Counted from the first letter of the stretch, positions 52,956 to 63,500 are shown. The stretch: DNA of 64,000 bases from CAYVQF01 sp964454015 (GCA_964454015.1 CAYVQF010000017.1:21187-85186), one strand, 5' to 3'. The notes: generated by a model from the letters alone, not told the origin. Program-made: numbers and translations.

Positions 52956-54748
52956 TCATCGGAGAACTTCAGGACCGCCAAGAACGCTTTCTGCGGGATC
53001 TCCACCTCACCCACCTGCATCATCCGCTTCTTGCCCGCCTTCTGCTTCTCCAGCAGCTTGCGCTTGCGGCTGATATCGCCGCCATAGCACTTGGCCGTGA
53101 CGTCCTTGCGCAGCGCCGCGATGGTCTCGCGGGCGATGATCTTACCGCCAATGGCCCCCTGAATCGGCACCTTGAACTGGTAGCGGGGGATGGTCTCAGC
53201 CAGACGCTTGCAGATCGCCCGCGCCCGCTCTGCCGCCCGCTCTTCGTGGACCAGCACGCTGAGGGCGTCGACGTACTCTTTGTTCACCATGATCGAGAGC
53301 TTGACCAGACGCGTGTCGCGATACTCCAGGAACTCATAATCAAAAGAAGCGTAGCCCTTGGAGACCGTCTTGAGCTTGTCGTAGAAATCAAAGAGCACCT
53401 CCGCCAGCGGCAACTCGTAGACCAGCTCCACCCGTTTCGGGTCCAGGTAGTTCATCCCCTGCTGCACCCCACGGCGGTTCATGCACAGGTTGATCACACC
53501 GCCAATGAACTCCGACGGCAAAATGAACTGGGCCCGGATGAAGGGCTCCTCCGTCTTGGCGATGTTCGACGGATCTGGGTAGTAGACCGGGTTGTCGATG
53601 GTCAGCACCTCACCATTCTTGAGGTGCACCCGATACTGGACCGAAGGGGCCGTCAACAGGATGCTCTGCCCATGCTCGCGTTCCAGTCGTTCTTGGGTGA
53701 TCTCCAAGTGGAGCAAACCTAAAAAACCACAGCGAAATCCCTGGCCCAGAATGGTCGATGAGTCTTTGGTGAAGACCAACGCCGCATCATTCAGCTTGAG
53801 CCGCTCCATGGACTCAGCCAGCTCCTCGTAGTCATCCGTAGACAGCGGGTAGATGGAGGAGAAGACCACTGGCTTCACCTCGGTGAAGCCCGGCAACGCC
53901 TCGACGCAAGGATCCTCATCGTGGGTGATGGTGTCGCCCGTCCGCGCTTCCCGGACGGTCTTGATCCCAGCGATGATGTAACCCACCTCGCCTGCTTCCA
54001 AGCGGCTGCGTGGCACCTGCTTGAGCTGCATCACCCCCACTTCTTCCACCCGGTGCACCGCACCCGTCGACCACAGGCGAATGCGATCGCCCTGCTTGAG
54101 CGTCCCCTCGACGATGCGCGTGTAGATGATGACACCCCGATAGGGATCATAGAGCGAATCGAAGATCAAGGCCTGCAACGCCTTGGACGGATCTCCCTTG
54201 GGGGCAGGCATACGCTGCGCGATGGCCTCCAACACTTCTGCGACGCCCTCGCCCGTCTTCCCAGAACACAACAGCGCCGCATCGCCATCCAGACCCAGAT
54301 CGTGAAAAATCTGCTCCCGCGCTGCGGCGACGTCGGCCGCAGGCAGATCGATCTTGTTGATGACCGGCAGGATCTCCAAGTCGTGCTCCATGGCCATATA
54401 GAGATTGGCCACGGTCTGTGCCTCGACACCCTGGGACGCATCCACCAGGATCAGCGCCCCTTCGCACGAGGCCAGCGATCGCGATACTTCATAAGAAAAA
54501 TCGACGTGGCCAGGTGTGTCGATGAGGTTGAAAACCATCTCCCGCCCGTCTTGGGTGCGGTAAGGTAGGCAAACGGCCTGACTCTTGATGGTGATGCCCC
54601 GTTCGCGCTCCAGGTCCATCGAGTCCAACATCTGGTTTCTAAACTCGCGTTCCGGAATACCCAAAGTCCGCTGCAGGAAGCGGTCCGCCAACGTGGACTT
54701 GCCGTGGTCGATATGCGCGATGATGCAAAAGTTGCGAATCCGTTCCAA
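52952..54748 (-). CDS. lepA: Translation elongation factor 4 (back-translocase LepA)
   Basis: 598 residues, starting at a TTG (54748) with GGGAGC upstream; the protein begins MERIRNFCIIAHIDHGKSTL exactly as the family does, so the start is firm. G-domain motifs: AHIDHGKST (G1), DTPGHVDFSYE (G3), NKIDLPAAD (G4). The LepA-specific C-terminus includes MQVGEVEIPQKAFLAVLKF and EEKGYASFDYEF-like GYASFDYEFLEYR. It remodels stalled ribosomes in a GTP-dependent way. Full length. Confidence 0.98.
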   Translation of the reverse strand: MERIRNFCIIAHIDHGKSTLADRFLQRTLGIPEREFRNQMLDSMDLERERGITIKSQAVCLPYRTQDGREMVFNLIDTPGHVDFSYEVSRSLASCEGALILVDASQGVEAQTVANLYMAMEHDLEILPVINKIDLPAADVAAAREQIFHDLGLDGDAALLCSGKTGEGVAEVLEAIAQRMPAPKGDPSKALQALIFDSLYDPYRGVIIYTRIVEGTLKQGDRIRLWSTGAVHRVEEVGVMQLKQVPRSRLEAGEVGYIIAGIKTVREARTGDTITHDEDPCVEALPGFTEVKPVVFSSIYPLSTDDYEELAESMERLKLNDAALVFTKDSSTILGQGFRCGFLGLLHLEITQERLEREHGQSILLTAPSVQYRVHLKNGEVLTIDNPVYYPDPSNIAKTEEPFIRAQFILPSEFIGGVINLCMNRRGVQQGMNYLDPKRVELVYELPLAEVLFDFYDKLKTVSKGYASFDYEFLEYRDTRLVKLSIMVNKEYVDALSVLVHEERAAERARAICKRLAETIPRYQFKVPIQGAIGGKIIARETIAALRKDVTAKCYGGDISRKRKLLEKQKAGKKRMMQVGEVEIPQKAFLAVLKFSDD

Positions 54749-54965
54749 GTTTGCTGCTCCCTATTGATCGCGAGCCATGGCGCCGTGTCTCGCTCGTGGA
54801 CACGGCGTCCGCGAAAAGGCGCGCCAAGATAGCTTGTTTCACCCGCAGGGGCAACGCTTTCCGGCTCGACTCGCCACACCCTGGCGCCAGCATCTCCCGC
54901 AGGAGTGCGACGCGCTTTGTCAATATCGGGCGCTGCCATTCACCGCGCCCAGCGCCCGCCAGCGC

Positions 54966-55277
54966 CTAGAGATTGGCCACGGCGGCATCCATGAGCGCAC
55001 CAAATTCCAGCATCTCAGGGACATTCAAATTCTTGGCGCTGCCTTCTGACATCAGCTCCATGGCCGCCTCGAGACGCTCACCAATCGCGCCAAGCACCTC
55101 TTCTTGCTCCTCCGCCGGCATCGCCTCCAGCGCCTTCACTGCCGCCTGGAAGCCAGGGTTCTCGGCCTCTATGTGGGCCCGCAGCGCCAGAGCCAGAGCG
55201 GCACCGTCGTCCTTATGGCTCTCGATGATCTGCGACGCCTTCTCGACGAAAACAATGAAAGTCTCTGCTACGCTCAT
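54966..55277 (-). CDS. Small helical protein, possible paralogue of the next gene
   Basis: 103 residues from ATG 55277 (GGGAGAGG upstream). All-helical and acidic: AETFIVFVEKASQIIESHKD, then QEEVLGAIGERLEAAMELMS. No signal peptide. The HKDDG...EQEEV...ERLEAAMELM pattern resembles NKDDC...ADQKK...ERLEKAMGQIM in the lipoprotein downstream at 55485-55847, suggesting a duplicated family with one cytoplasmic and one lipidated member. Function unknown. Confidence 0.7.
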   Translation of the reverse strand: MSVAETFIVFVEKASQIIESHKDDGAALALALRAHIEAENPGFQAAVKALEAMPAEEQEEVLGAIGERLEAAMELMSEGSAKNLNVPEMLEFGALMDAAVANL

Positions 55278-55484
55278 AACCTCTCCCTCACGGCCCCGGC
55301 ATGGGGCGTTGGCTGCTGGCCAAGCCATCGCTCCGCCAGGTCCCAATCGCCTTGCAACACCTGCAAGACCCACCACCAAAGCAGCATCGAGCGACCGGGT
55401 CAAGTCTCTGCCCGGCACAAAAAAGCCCCGCATCTGCAGGGCCAAAGATCGCCACGCCAAGTGTGGCTGGAGCGCATTGTCGAC

Positions 55485-55847
55485 TTAGTTCATGACTTCC
55501 AGGGCCTTACCAACCTTTTCGTTGTCCATGCACTTCATCACGCCACCCATGATCTGACCCATGGCTTTCTCCAGACGTTCTTTGTACTTCTCTTCCGCTT
55601 TCTTCTGGTCCGCTTCCGATTTGTCATTCAACTTCTTGGACAACGCCTTGATCTCTTCACCATTGGCCTTGGTGAACTTCTCGAGCTCTTCGCCCATCTT
55701 GCCACAGTCGTCCTTATTCTTGTCCATGATCGAGCCCATCTCTTCCATGTAAGAGATCAGCTTCTCCTCGTCAGACTTGCAGCCGCTGAGGCCAATGACG
55801 AAAAAAGCGGCGAGAATGGCAACCAGGTACTTCACATTGCGGCTCAT
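55485..55847 (-). CDS. Small helical lipoprotein
   Basis: 120 residues from ATG 55847 (AAGGAG eight bases upstream). Lipoprotein signal YLVAILAAFFVIGLSGCKSD. The mature part is a highly charged helical hairpin (EEMGSIMDKNKDDCGKMGEE, then KERLEKAMGQIMGGVMKCMD) with two Cys that could bridge the helices. Strongly charged small lipoproteins of this type are common in myxobacteria, with unknown role. It may be paralogous to the protein at 54966-55277. Confidence 0.8.
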   Translation of the reverse strand: MSRNVKYLVAILAAFFVIGLSGCKSDEEKLISYMEEMGSIMDKNKDDCGKMGEELEKFTKANGEEIKALSKKLNDKSEADQKKAEEKYKERLEKAMGQIMGGVMKCMDNEKVGKALEVMN

Positions 55848-56257
55848 GATGACTGCTCCTTGCATAGCGGTGCGCCACGCACCAGTTCGTGGCCCCCAAG
55901 GCCACAGCATTGACACCTAGCCTCGATCGCTTGGCCCTGCCTCCAAGCACCATCGAGTGCCCAAGTCACTGATGGGCGCTGATTATCTGATTCAACGCCA
56001 AAATTCAACCCCTCGCCGCACGAATTTCCTCCCCCCTACCCCCACGCCCCCCCTTCACCGGCGCGCCCAGCAGCCAATCCCGGGTCATCGGAATAGGCCA
56101 ACAGAGCCATTTGTCATATCCCCAAGGCGCGCTATGGGATTCCTGATGCACCCCACGCCCCCGATGCATCGCTCCAACAGACTTGCAAATGGCCAGCGAT
56201 TTCCCTCACAATCGCTGGGGCTTTGACACCAACGCTTTCCTTTTCACAGGGCTACGC
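55848..56257. other. Divergent intergenic region with hairpin
   Basis: 410 bp between the divergent lipoprotein and PATAN/J/TPR genes. It contains a 9-bp hairpin at 56193-56218 close to the start of the plus-strand gene, and C-rich runs near 56030-56050. If translation began at TTG 56183 or ATG 56189 instead of ATG 56258, the last ~70 bp would be coding. Confidence 0.5.
56193..56218 (+). promoter_or_regulatory. Hairpin in the leader of the PATAN/J/TPR gene
   Basis: Stem CCAGCGATT (56193-56201) with AATCGCTGG (56210-56218), 8-nt loop, ending 39 bp before ATG 56258. A TTGAC-like element (56224-56228) follows it. It may be an operator or an mRNA leader structure; untested. Confidence 0.45.
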
Positions 56258-58156
56258 ATGAATCACAACGAGCACCTTCAGGATTGCCAAAAGGGCCTCA
56301 ACCAACAGAACCTACCCCAACATCCCATCGCGCTGTTGAACTTCACGCCATCTGATTTCACTCAGTTCCGCCAGCATATCGGGGAAAGCGCCCCCCCCAT
56401 CTGGCAAGGCGTCCATCCTGCAGATTTCTTCACCGCGCTCGAGAAGGCCACCCCATTCTCCCTGCTCTGTGCCCGAACGGCCTCAAACGCCGACGCCCTC
56501 CACCTCGTCAGAATCCTCCGCAACAGCGGCCACCGCTTCCCCGTCTACATCCTCTGTGACAGCAACCTCGAGGCCGACTACTACTCGGCCCAACATATCC
56601 TCGCTCCGATCTCGGGCCTCGCCGGTCCCGTCTCACCACTGCTGGCCAAGCTCGCGCTCTCCGCTGCGCGCGCATCCGTCATGGAAACGCTGATGCCTGG
56701 AGAAGGCTGCCTCGACGAGATGGGCTTGGCCAAGCTGTTGCTCGCCCTCTACGCCCCGCGCGCCACTGGGGTGCTGCGCTTGAGCCGAGAGTCCACCAGC
56801 CGCGCCATCTTCATCGTCGACGGCTCGCCCACTTACGCCGAGTCCAATCTCCTCTCAGAGAACTTTGGTCAGTTCCTCAGAGCCCGGGGCGTCATTGGTG
56901 ATGTCGAGTACAAGTGGGCCCAGAAGCTCCAAGAACGCGAGGGGATTCGCCAGGGCGAAGCCCTGGTGAAGATCGGGGTCCTCACCCAAAAGGGGCTCTT
57001 CAACCTCCTCAAGGAACAGATCCGAGCCAAAATCCTCAACGCCTTCGTTACGGGGCAAACCCACTACCGCTTCGAAGCCCTGGAAGCAGGACAGCATCCT
57101 GCAACCCGCTTCGACTTCCGCCTCTTCGAAGTCCTCGTTCAAGGCCTCCTCCGCACCTCCCCACAAGACCAGATTGACCAGGCCTGGCAAGAACTCGCAC
57201 CACAGTTCTTCGTCCTCCAGCCCGTGGGTCAGACCGCATGGAGCGCCGTTGAAGCCTTCCTGCGCGGCCGCTTCCTCAACGGAGCCGTTCAAGGACGCCC
57301 GCTGGCAGAACTCTTCGATCCCGATTGCCCGCTGCGCGACCGCGTCGCGACCATCCGCGCCCTCGAACTGGCCGAGCTCGGCGTCATCGCCGACGCCATC
57401 CCCGCGAGCCTGCGCAACCTGGTCTCCTGTCCAGAAGACGAAGCCCCGGCCCTCGCTCCCTTTGGCGACGAAGAAGAACACCTCGAGCTCTTGCGCGCCA
57501 AAGCCCTCGAAATCCAAGATGGCGATCTCTTCTCCATCCTCCAAGTGCAGCGCACGGCCGATACCGACGAAATTCTCGGCTCCTATGAACGCCTGCGGGC
57601 GCGCTATGCCCCCAACCACTTCCCCAACACCCCAGCCGTTCGCGAGAAGCTCGATATCATCACCCAGCGTCTCGATGAAGCACAAGAAATCATCACCGAC
57701 CCGCAGAAACGACAACAGTACGAGCGCACCCTCGACGAGGTCGGCAACAAACGCCGCAAGCGACGTGTCGCCGCCGTCGAAGCGGAAGAAGCCTACCGCA
57801 AAGGCCTCGACTTGGTGGAGTCCGAGCGCTTCAACGAAGCCACCGATGCCTTCAGGAAGGCACAAGATCAAAACCCGGAAGAACCTCTCTACCGCCTCTA
57901 TGAAGGCTGGTCACTCGTCCGCGCCAACGCCGTCGGACAGCCATCCTGGTCACGAGGCAAGCAGCTCATCTCCCGCGCCCTCGGCGTCAACCCACTCATG
58001 GCCATGGGTTACTACTTCCTCGCACGCCTGTCCCTCATGGAGGAAGATCCCAACGAAGCCATCGAGAACCTCCACATGACCCTGCGCCTCAACCCCAACC
58101 ATGAGCCGGCGCGCGCCCTCCTCAGCAGGCTCACCCAGGAAGAACAACCCGCCTAG
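56258..58156 (+). CDS. DUF4388 (PATAN) + J-domain + TPR protein with N-terminal receiver-like domain
   Basis: 632 residues from ATG 56258 (AGGG eight bases upstream). N-terminal ~110 residues look like a receiver fold (IALLNFTPSDFTQFRQHIGE, then LHLVRILRNSGHRFPVYILC), but the phospho-acceptor Asp is not obvious. About 130-280 match the PATAN/DUF4388 domain (ALYAPRATGVLRLSRES, then IFIVDGSPTYAESNLLSENF). About 430-500 form a J-like domain (DLFSILQVQRTADTDEILGS, with an altered HPD), followed by TPR repeats about 520-625 (AEEAYRKGLDLVESERFNEA). This multi-domain layout is characteristic of myxobacterial signalling proteins, often with gliding or polarity roles; none is established here. Confidence 0.85.
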   Translation: MNHNEHLQDCQKGLNQQNLPQHPIALLNFTPSDFTQFRQHIGESAPPIWQGVHPADFFTALEKATPFSLLCARTASNADALHLVRILRNSGHRFPVYILCDSNLEADYYSAQHILAPISGLAGPVSPLLAKLALSAARASVMETLMPGEGCLDEMGLAKLLLALYAPRATGVLRLSRESTSRAIFIVDGSPTYAESNLLSENFGQFLRARGVIGDVEYKWAQKLQEREGIRQGEALVKIGVLTQKGLFNLLKEQIRAKILNAFVTGQTHYRFEALEAGQHPATRFDFRLFEVLVQGLLRTSPQDQIDQAWQELAPQFFVLQPVGQTAWSAVEAFLRGRFLNGAVQGRPLAELFDPDCPLRDRVATIRALELAELGVIADAIPASLRNLVSCPEDEAPALAPFGDEEEHLELLRAKALEIQDGDLFSILQVQRTADTDEILGSYERLRARYAPNHFPNTPAVREKLDIITQRLDEAQEIITDPQKRQQYERTLDEVGNKRRKRRVAAVEAEEAYRKGLDLVESERFNEATDAFRKAQDQNPEEPLYRLYEGWSLVRANAVGQPSWSRGKQLISRALGVNPLMAMGYYFLARLSLMEEDPNEAIENLHMTLRLNPNHEPARALLSRLTQEEQPA

Positions 58157-58162
58157 GCGCTC

Positions 58163-58199
58163 AGGCGGCGGCACCGAAACCCGACCAGGACCGCCGCCT
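58163..58199. terminator. Hairpin between convergent genes
   Basis: 9-bp GC stem (AGGCGGCGG 58163-58171, CCGCCGCCT 58191-58199) with a 19-nt loop, in the 61-bp gap between the convergent stop codons. Probably a shared terminator, though no T-tract is present. Confidence 0.5.
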
Positions 58200-58217
58200 C
58201 GAGACCCCGAACAGCAC

Positions 58218-60371
58218 TCAGCCCTGCGCGCGCCGACGCCCACCCAGCAGCAAACCCAGCATCGCCAGGCCCAGAAGCCACAACGACAGCGGCGCCACGG
58301 GCGACGACCTCTGCGCCATCTGCTGGCAACTCCCCGTGGCGCGCGTCGCTGGCGAGCCCGCCGCCTCATCGACACAGCGGCTGTGAGACGCACAACCAGG
58401 ATCGGCACAATCCACCAAGCCATTGCCGTTGTCATCGACGCCGTTGTCGCAGATCTCGCGCCCTGCCATCTCGCACAGGTGGAAGCTGAAGCAATCGGCG
58501 TCATCACAGTCGATAAAGCCATCGCCGTCATCGTCGATGCCGTTGTCGCAGATCTCATAAGATCGGCAAGCCGGAAAGAAACGACACTGAGGGTCAGCGC
58601 AGTCCACCAGACCATCGCCGTTATCGTCTACGCCATTGTCACAGATCTCGTGCCCCGGGCCGCCACAGGCCGCGCTCGCCGCGCACTGGGGATCGTCACA
58701 GTCGACCAGGCCATTGCCACTGTCATCGACGCCGTTGTCACACACCTCGGCGGCCACCTGCTGACAAGACGGATGCCAGAGGCACTGCGGGTCGGCGCAG
58801 TCCACCAGGCCATTCCCATTGTCGTCGCGACCGTTGTCACAGATCTCGGGCTGACAACCCAAAAAGGAGGCGCACTGCGGGTCGGCGCAGTCCACCAGGC
58901 CGTCACCATTGTCGTCGCGACCGTTGTCACAGATCTCGGGTTGACAGCCCAAAAAGGAGGCGCACTGCGGGTCGGCACAGTCCACCAGACCGTCACCGTT
59001 GTCGTCGCGACCGTTGTCACAGATCTCGGGTTGACAGCCCAAAAAGGCCGCGCAATCGGGATCGGCACAGTCCACCAGGCCATCGCCGTCTTCATCGATC
59101 CCGCTATCACAGACCTCGGTGCAGCGCACCTGCAAACTGAAGAGGCCCGGATTCGCAAAGGTCTCCACCATCAGATAGTAAGTCCCCGCAGGGGCGCTAA
59201 ACGTCACCACTTCCGCAATACCCGCCTCCTCTGCGCTGCCACCCACGCAAGACTGCGGATGACAATTCCCCTCCAAAATCAACAGATCCAGGTCGTTGCT
59301 CGCCCCCATCTCCAGACGCACCGTCACCTCCGAGGTCTGACTCAGATCGAGGCGATAAGCCAGCTCCGGTCCGTCTTCCGTGAAATTGGGCGTACAGCTA
59401 TAGGCCGTAAAAGCCGTGAACCCTTGGCTGGTGCTGCCGTTGATCACCTCGCCACAGCGAATGACCCGTGGATCCGTACAGGCGTTCGCTTGGCAATTGG
59501 GGTGTCCAGCGCAACCGGGATCGGCACAGTCGATCAAACCGTTGCCCGTATTGTCGCGCCCGTCATCGCAGACCTCGGTGCTGACATAGGTGTTGATGAA
59601 GGACTCATAAAAATCCACCTTGGTGCTCACCCCATAGTAGCGACAGTCCTCATCACCATAAGAGGTCACACCCGCGACGTACTCGACCCCGTTGCGGAAA
59701 ATGAACGCCGGCCCGCCACTGTCACCCGAACACGGACCGCCACTGCCTTGCGCATAGGAAAGCGTGCCAAAGGGGATCGAGTACGGCAAATTGCTGATCG
59801 AACAATAGGACGTACTCGAACACTGATTCTGCAAGCGCCCATCAAACTTCAGCTTGACCTGGGATGAGCCCGTCTCGGTCACACCGAAACCCACAAAGGT
59901 CATCACCTTGTTCAAATCCGAATTGGTGATCTTGAGCGCCGAAGGCAACGGAGGAATGGGGACCACATGACTCGGCGCCGCCTTGTTGAGCTTCACCAAG
60001 GCAATATCGGCATGCAAAATGTTGGGATTACCATGGACATACTGTGGATGGTGATGTAGCGCGACCGCAGTCCGGTACTCGCTGAAGGTCGAGGGGCTGT
60101 TGCCAAACCAGATGCGCATGCTCGACACACCATAGACACAGTGGGCCGCCGTCAACACCCACTGCGGCGCAATCAGGGTCCCCGTGCAACCCCCACCATC
60201 GCTCTCCAAATAGACCACCGCCTGATGCGCTGCCGACGTATCAGGCGTCCCGTTGATGATGGCCTGCTCAACCACGCCTTCTGTTGGAAGCGAGACATCT
60301 TCTACGCACGACACCGCTCCCAGAGCCAGCAGGGAGCACAACAACAGCCAGCCCATCATCCAACCACGCAT
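58218..60371 (-). CDS. Secreted trypsin-like serine protease with nine Cys-rich repeats and MYXO-CTERM-like tail
   Basis: 717 residues from ATG 60371 (GAGGAGGTGAG upstream). A lipoprotein-like signal (LLLCSLLALGAVSC) is followed by an S1 domain about 40-280 with triad His in TAAHC, Asp in HADIALVKL and Ser in GDSGGP; the N-terminal IINGTPD fits a zymogen cleavage site. One Cys-rich repeat follows, then a PPC-like beta domain (LDLSQTSEVTVRL...FSAPAGTYYLMVET), and eight more 28-30-residue Cys-rich repeats of pattern ICDNGxDDxGDGLVDCADP. The C-terminus (a Cys, then APLSLWLLGLAMLGLLLGG, then RRRAQG) is a MYXO-CTERM-type sorting tail. A surface-anchored or secreted protease. Confidence 0.92.
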   Translation of the reverse strand: MRGWMMGWLLLCSLLALGAVSCVEDVSLPTEGVVEQAIINGTPDTSAAHQAVVYLESDGGGCTGTLIAPQWVLTAAHCVYGVSSMRIWFGNSPSTFSEYRTAVALHHHPQYVHGNPNILHADIALVKLNKAAPSHVVPIPPLPSALKITNSDLNKVMTFVGFGVTETGSSQVKLKFDGRLQNQCSSTSYCSISNLPYSIPFGTLSYAQGSGGPCSGDSGGPAFIFRNGVEYVAGVTSYGDEDCRYYGVSTKVDFYESFINTYVSTEVCDDGRDNTGNGLIDCADPGCAGHPNCQANACTDPRVIRCGEVINGSTSQGFTAFTAYSCTPNFTEDGPELAYRLDLSQTSEVTVRLEMGASNDLDLLILEGNCHPQSCVGGSAEEAGIAEVVTFSAPAGTYYLMVETFANPGLFSLQVRCTEVCDSGIDEDGDGLVDCADPDCAAFLGCQPEICDNGRDDNGDGLVDCADPQCASFLGCQPEICDNGRDDNGDGLVDCADPQCASFLGCQPEICDNGRDDNGNGLVDCADPQCLWHPSCQQVAAEVCDNGVDDSGNGLVDCDDPQCAASAACGGPGHEICDNGVDDNGDGLVDCADPQCRFFPACRSYEICDNGIDDDGDGFIDCDDADCFSFHLCEMAGREICDNGVDDNGNGLVDCADPGCASHSRCVDEAAGSPATRATGSCQQMAQRSSPVAPLSLWLLGLAMLGLLLGGRRRAQG
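58801..59070 (-). repeat. Three near-identical 90-bp tandem units in the protease gene
   Basis: Units 58801-58890, 58891-58980 and 58981-59070 differ at only a few positions. Each encodes one 30-residue repeat (ICDNGRDDNGDGLVDCADPQ). High nucleotide identity, far above that of the outer repeats, points to recent in-frame duplication and likely repeat-number variation. Confidence 0.85.
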
Positions 60372-60535
60372 CTCACCTCCTCTCCACACCGCAACGCGCG
60401 TCTGCACCAAGACCAACCGCAGACAGAAGCACAAGCACCTCTGCTTGATCTTAGGCCCCCCCGCGTCGGCTTTCAAGCCAACCGCGCCACCCCCACTCAG
60501 CAACGGCCGAGATCCGAGGGAAAGCCACCCATGCC

Positions 60536-63500
60536 TCAGTTGATGATCATACAAACGCTCGTCCCCTCATTGTTCTCGATGCACACGTAACCCGTCTCGG
60601 GCCGGCACATCCCATCGCAACCGTCGCCGTAGATCGTGTTGCCATCGTCGCACAGCTCGCCAAATTGCGCCTGCACCACCCCGTCGCCGCAACGCGGCGC
60701 CAAGGTGCAGTCCGGCATACACGTCCCATAGAGGCCATCGTTGATCGCGTCGTCACAGGCCTCGCCAAACTGCGCCTGCACAATCCCATCCCCACAGAAG
60801 GGACCCAAGGCCCGACAGTCGAAGGTGCAGCTCCCATAGCTGCCGTCATTCACCCCGTCGTCGCAGACCTCGCCGATGATGCTCGTCACGATCCCGTCGC
60901 CACACACCGGCCGCATACAGGCGTTGGTGCACATGTCCGTGTCCACCATGTTGCCGTCGTCACACTCCTCCACCCCGGGCCACACCTCGCGGTCGCCACA
61001 CACCGCCCAACGACAGCCCGACGTGCACTCTCCCGTCGCAAAGAGCGCCGGGTCGTCGCACTCCTCCCACGGCAAATCCACCACCCCGTTGCCACAGGTC
61101 TCGAGCCGGCAGATGCTCGAGCAGCCATCGCCGTCATCCGTGTTGCCATCGTCGCACTGCTCGGGGAACTCCAAGACCCCATTGCCACAAACAGGCTTAT
61201 CACAAGTGCTCGGATTGTCATCGTTGCAGTCCCAACCCGGCTCAATCAGGCACGCGGCGCTGCAACCGTCACCATCGTCGCGGTTGCCGTCATCACACTC
61301 TTCCGTACCCCGCACCAGACCATCGCCACACACGGACTCACAAAAAGTCGTCCCCGTGTTGAGGAAGCCAGCCAAGGTCAAAAAGAAATTTGAGCCTTCC
61401 GTGTGCCGCTCGGCATGGAAGAAGGCGATCTCGTAAATCCCGCCTTCCCAAATATTGAAGCGTGGATCGTAGCGCAAACCCGTCGCGGCATCGACCGTGT
61501 CTGACAACGTCACCGCGTCACTCGCCGGCGGATGCAGCCCCCCCAAGTCCACCGCCAATCGGCCGTTGATGAAGACCCACACATCATCGTCCCCCGTGAA
61601 GGACAAGGTCTCACCTCCCCGATACTCGAAATAGGCGTGAAACTCCGTCGTAAATGAGTAGTTGTGACCGTAGCCCGGCGTGTTGCCATAACCTTCACCG
61701 TCAATCGGGAAAAAGGCCGCCGAACCAAAACGATAGGTGCGACCCGCCGGGTCCGCCACCAAATCCTGATCCAGGGTCAAACGCTGCACCAGCGTCCGGT
61801 TCACCCCTGGATAATCCCGATACCACATGTCGAAATACCCAGGTCCCGTCAACTGCACACCGCAGTCAGGACGCGAACCCATTTGCGCCAAGAACACAGG
61901 CTTCCCATCAGCGCTCAGACGATCCCGCACCAAACCCAAGTTGGGATCCGCACAACCGTAGATCTCAAAGTCAGGATGACCGAAGCCATCGATGAAACCG
62001 TCGCCCGTCCCCACCTCATTGAAACCCCGGAAATCGCGAATCACGAAGGGCACCTGAATGGACGTCGGCAGGCCCACGCTGTAATCGGTACACAAATAGC
62101 CCGCCTCAATCGTACACGCCGCCGAGCACCCGTCCCCAGAGGTCAAATTCCCATCATCGCACTCCTCAAAGGGCCACAACGTAATACCGTCACCACACAC
62201 GGGCTTGCACCCGCTCTCACCACACGCGTAGGCCGCCTCGATCTCGCACAAGGGACTACAACCATCCCCCGCCATCAAGTTCCCGTCATCACACTGCTCC
62301 AGGCCCTCTACCACCCCGTCGCCACACACCGTCGGCTCACAGGCCTGACCCGGAATCGGGCACTTGTAACCAGGCTCCAACTGACACGCCGCGTCGCAGC
62401 CATCGCCAGCCTCGTCATTGCCGTCATCGCACTGCTCAGCCCCTTGCACCACCGAATCGCCACAGGTCGTCGGTTCACACGGCTGGTTCGGCACCGGACA
62501 GTGCCAACCCAACTCCACCTTGCAGGCGCTGCTGCAACCATCGCCATCGTCCTGGTTCCCATCATCACAGCTCTCCTTGCCTTCCACCACACCGTTGCCA
62601 CACACCGTGGGCGTACACGGCTGGTTCGGCACCGGACAAGCCCAACCCTCTTCGATCACACAAAAACGGCTACAGCCATCCCCCGACACCATGTTGCCGT
62701 CGTCACACTCCTCGCGACCCGCCAAGATCCCATCCCCACAAGACGCCGCGATACAAGACGCACCCGGCGTCAGACAATCCCAGCCCGCCTCCACGGCGGA
62801 ACACGTCCCGTCACAACCATCCCCCGACGTGCGGTTGCCGTCGTCACACGCCTCACCCGGGTCCAGCACCCCATTCCCACAAAGATCCACCACGCACGCC
62901 TCACCTGGCGTCCGACATATCCAACCCGGCTCCACGGCGCACGCCGCATCACAGCCGTCACCGCTCGTGGCGTTGCCGTCGTCACACGTCTCGTGATGCG
63001 TCACCAGGCCGTCGCCACAGTGCGGCTCGCGCTGACAGTTCGGCCGACAGCCACCATATCCGCCCTTGTTCTCGCCGTCGTCACACACCTCGTGGGGCGC
63101 ATCCACCACCCCGTCACCACAATGAGAAGCCAAGGTGCAGTCCGCCATGCAGCCGCCGTAACGGCCGTCGTTGTTCGCCGTGCCCTCGTCACACTCCTCA
63201 CCGAAGTTCACCAGGCCGTTGCCACAGGTGTCAGGCACACAAGGACGACCCGGGATCGGACACTTCCACCCCGCCTCGATGACCGAACAATCCCCGGCGC
63301 AGCCATCGCCGTCCCGGGTGTTCCCGTCGTCACAAGCCTCCCCCTCTTCCAGCACCTTGTTGCCGCACACGTCTTTCGGCACACACGCGGCACCCGCTTC
63401 TAGACACCACCATCCTTCCTCGATGACCGAGCAGTCCCCGGCGCAGCCGTCGCCGTCCTCGCGGTTGCCGTCGTCACACGCTTCGTCTCCGTCGAGCTCA

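Noticed and set aside
58801..59070. CRISPR-like array
   Set aside because: The 90-bp period has no distinct spacers, and each unit codes for one 30-residue Cys-rich repeat.
58101..59867. 588-codon plus-strand frame with VTDL-type repeats
   Set aside because: Antisense to the protease's Cys-rich repeats; no start context and no independent support.
61664..63403. 579-codon plus-strand frame with repeats
   Set aside because: Antisense to the DUF4215 gene; its periodicity only reflects the sense repeats.
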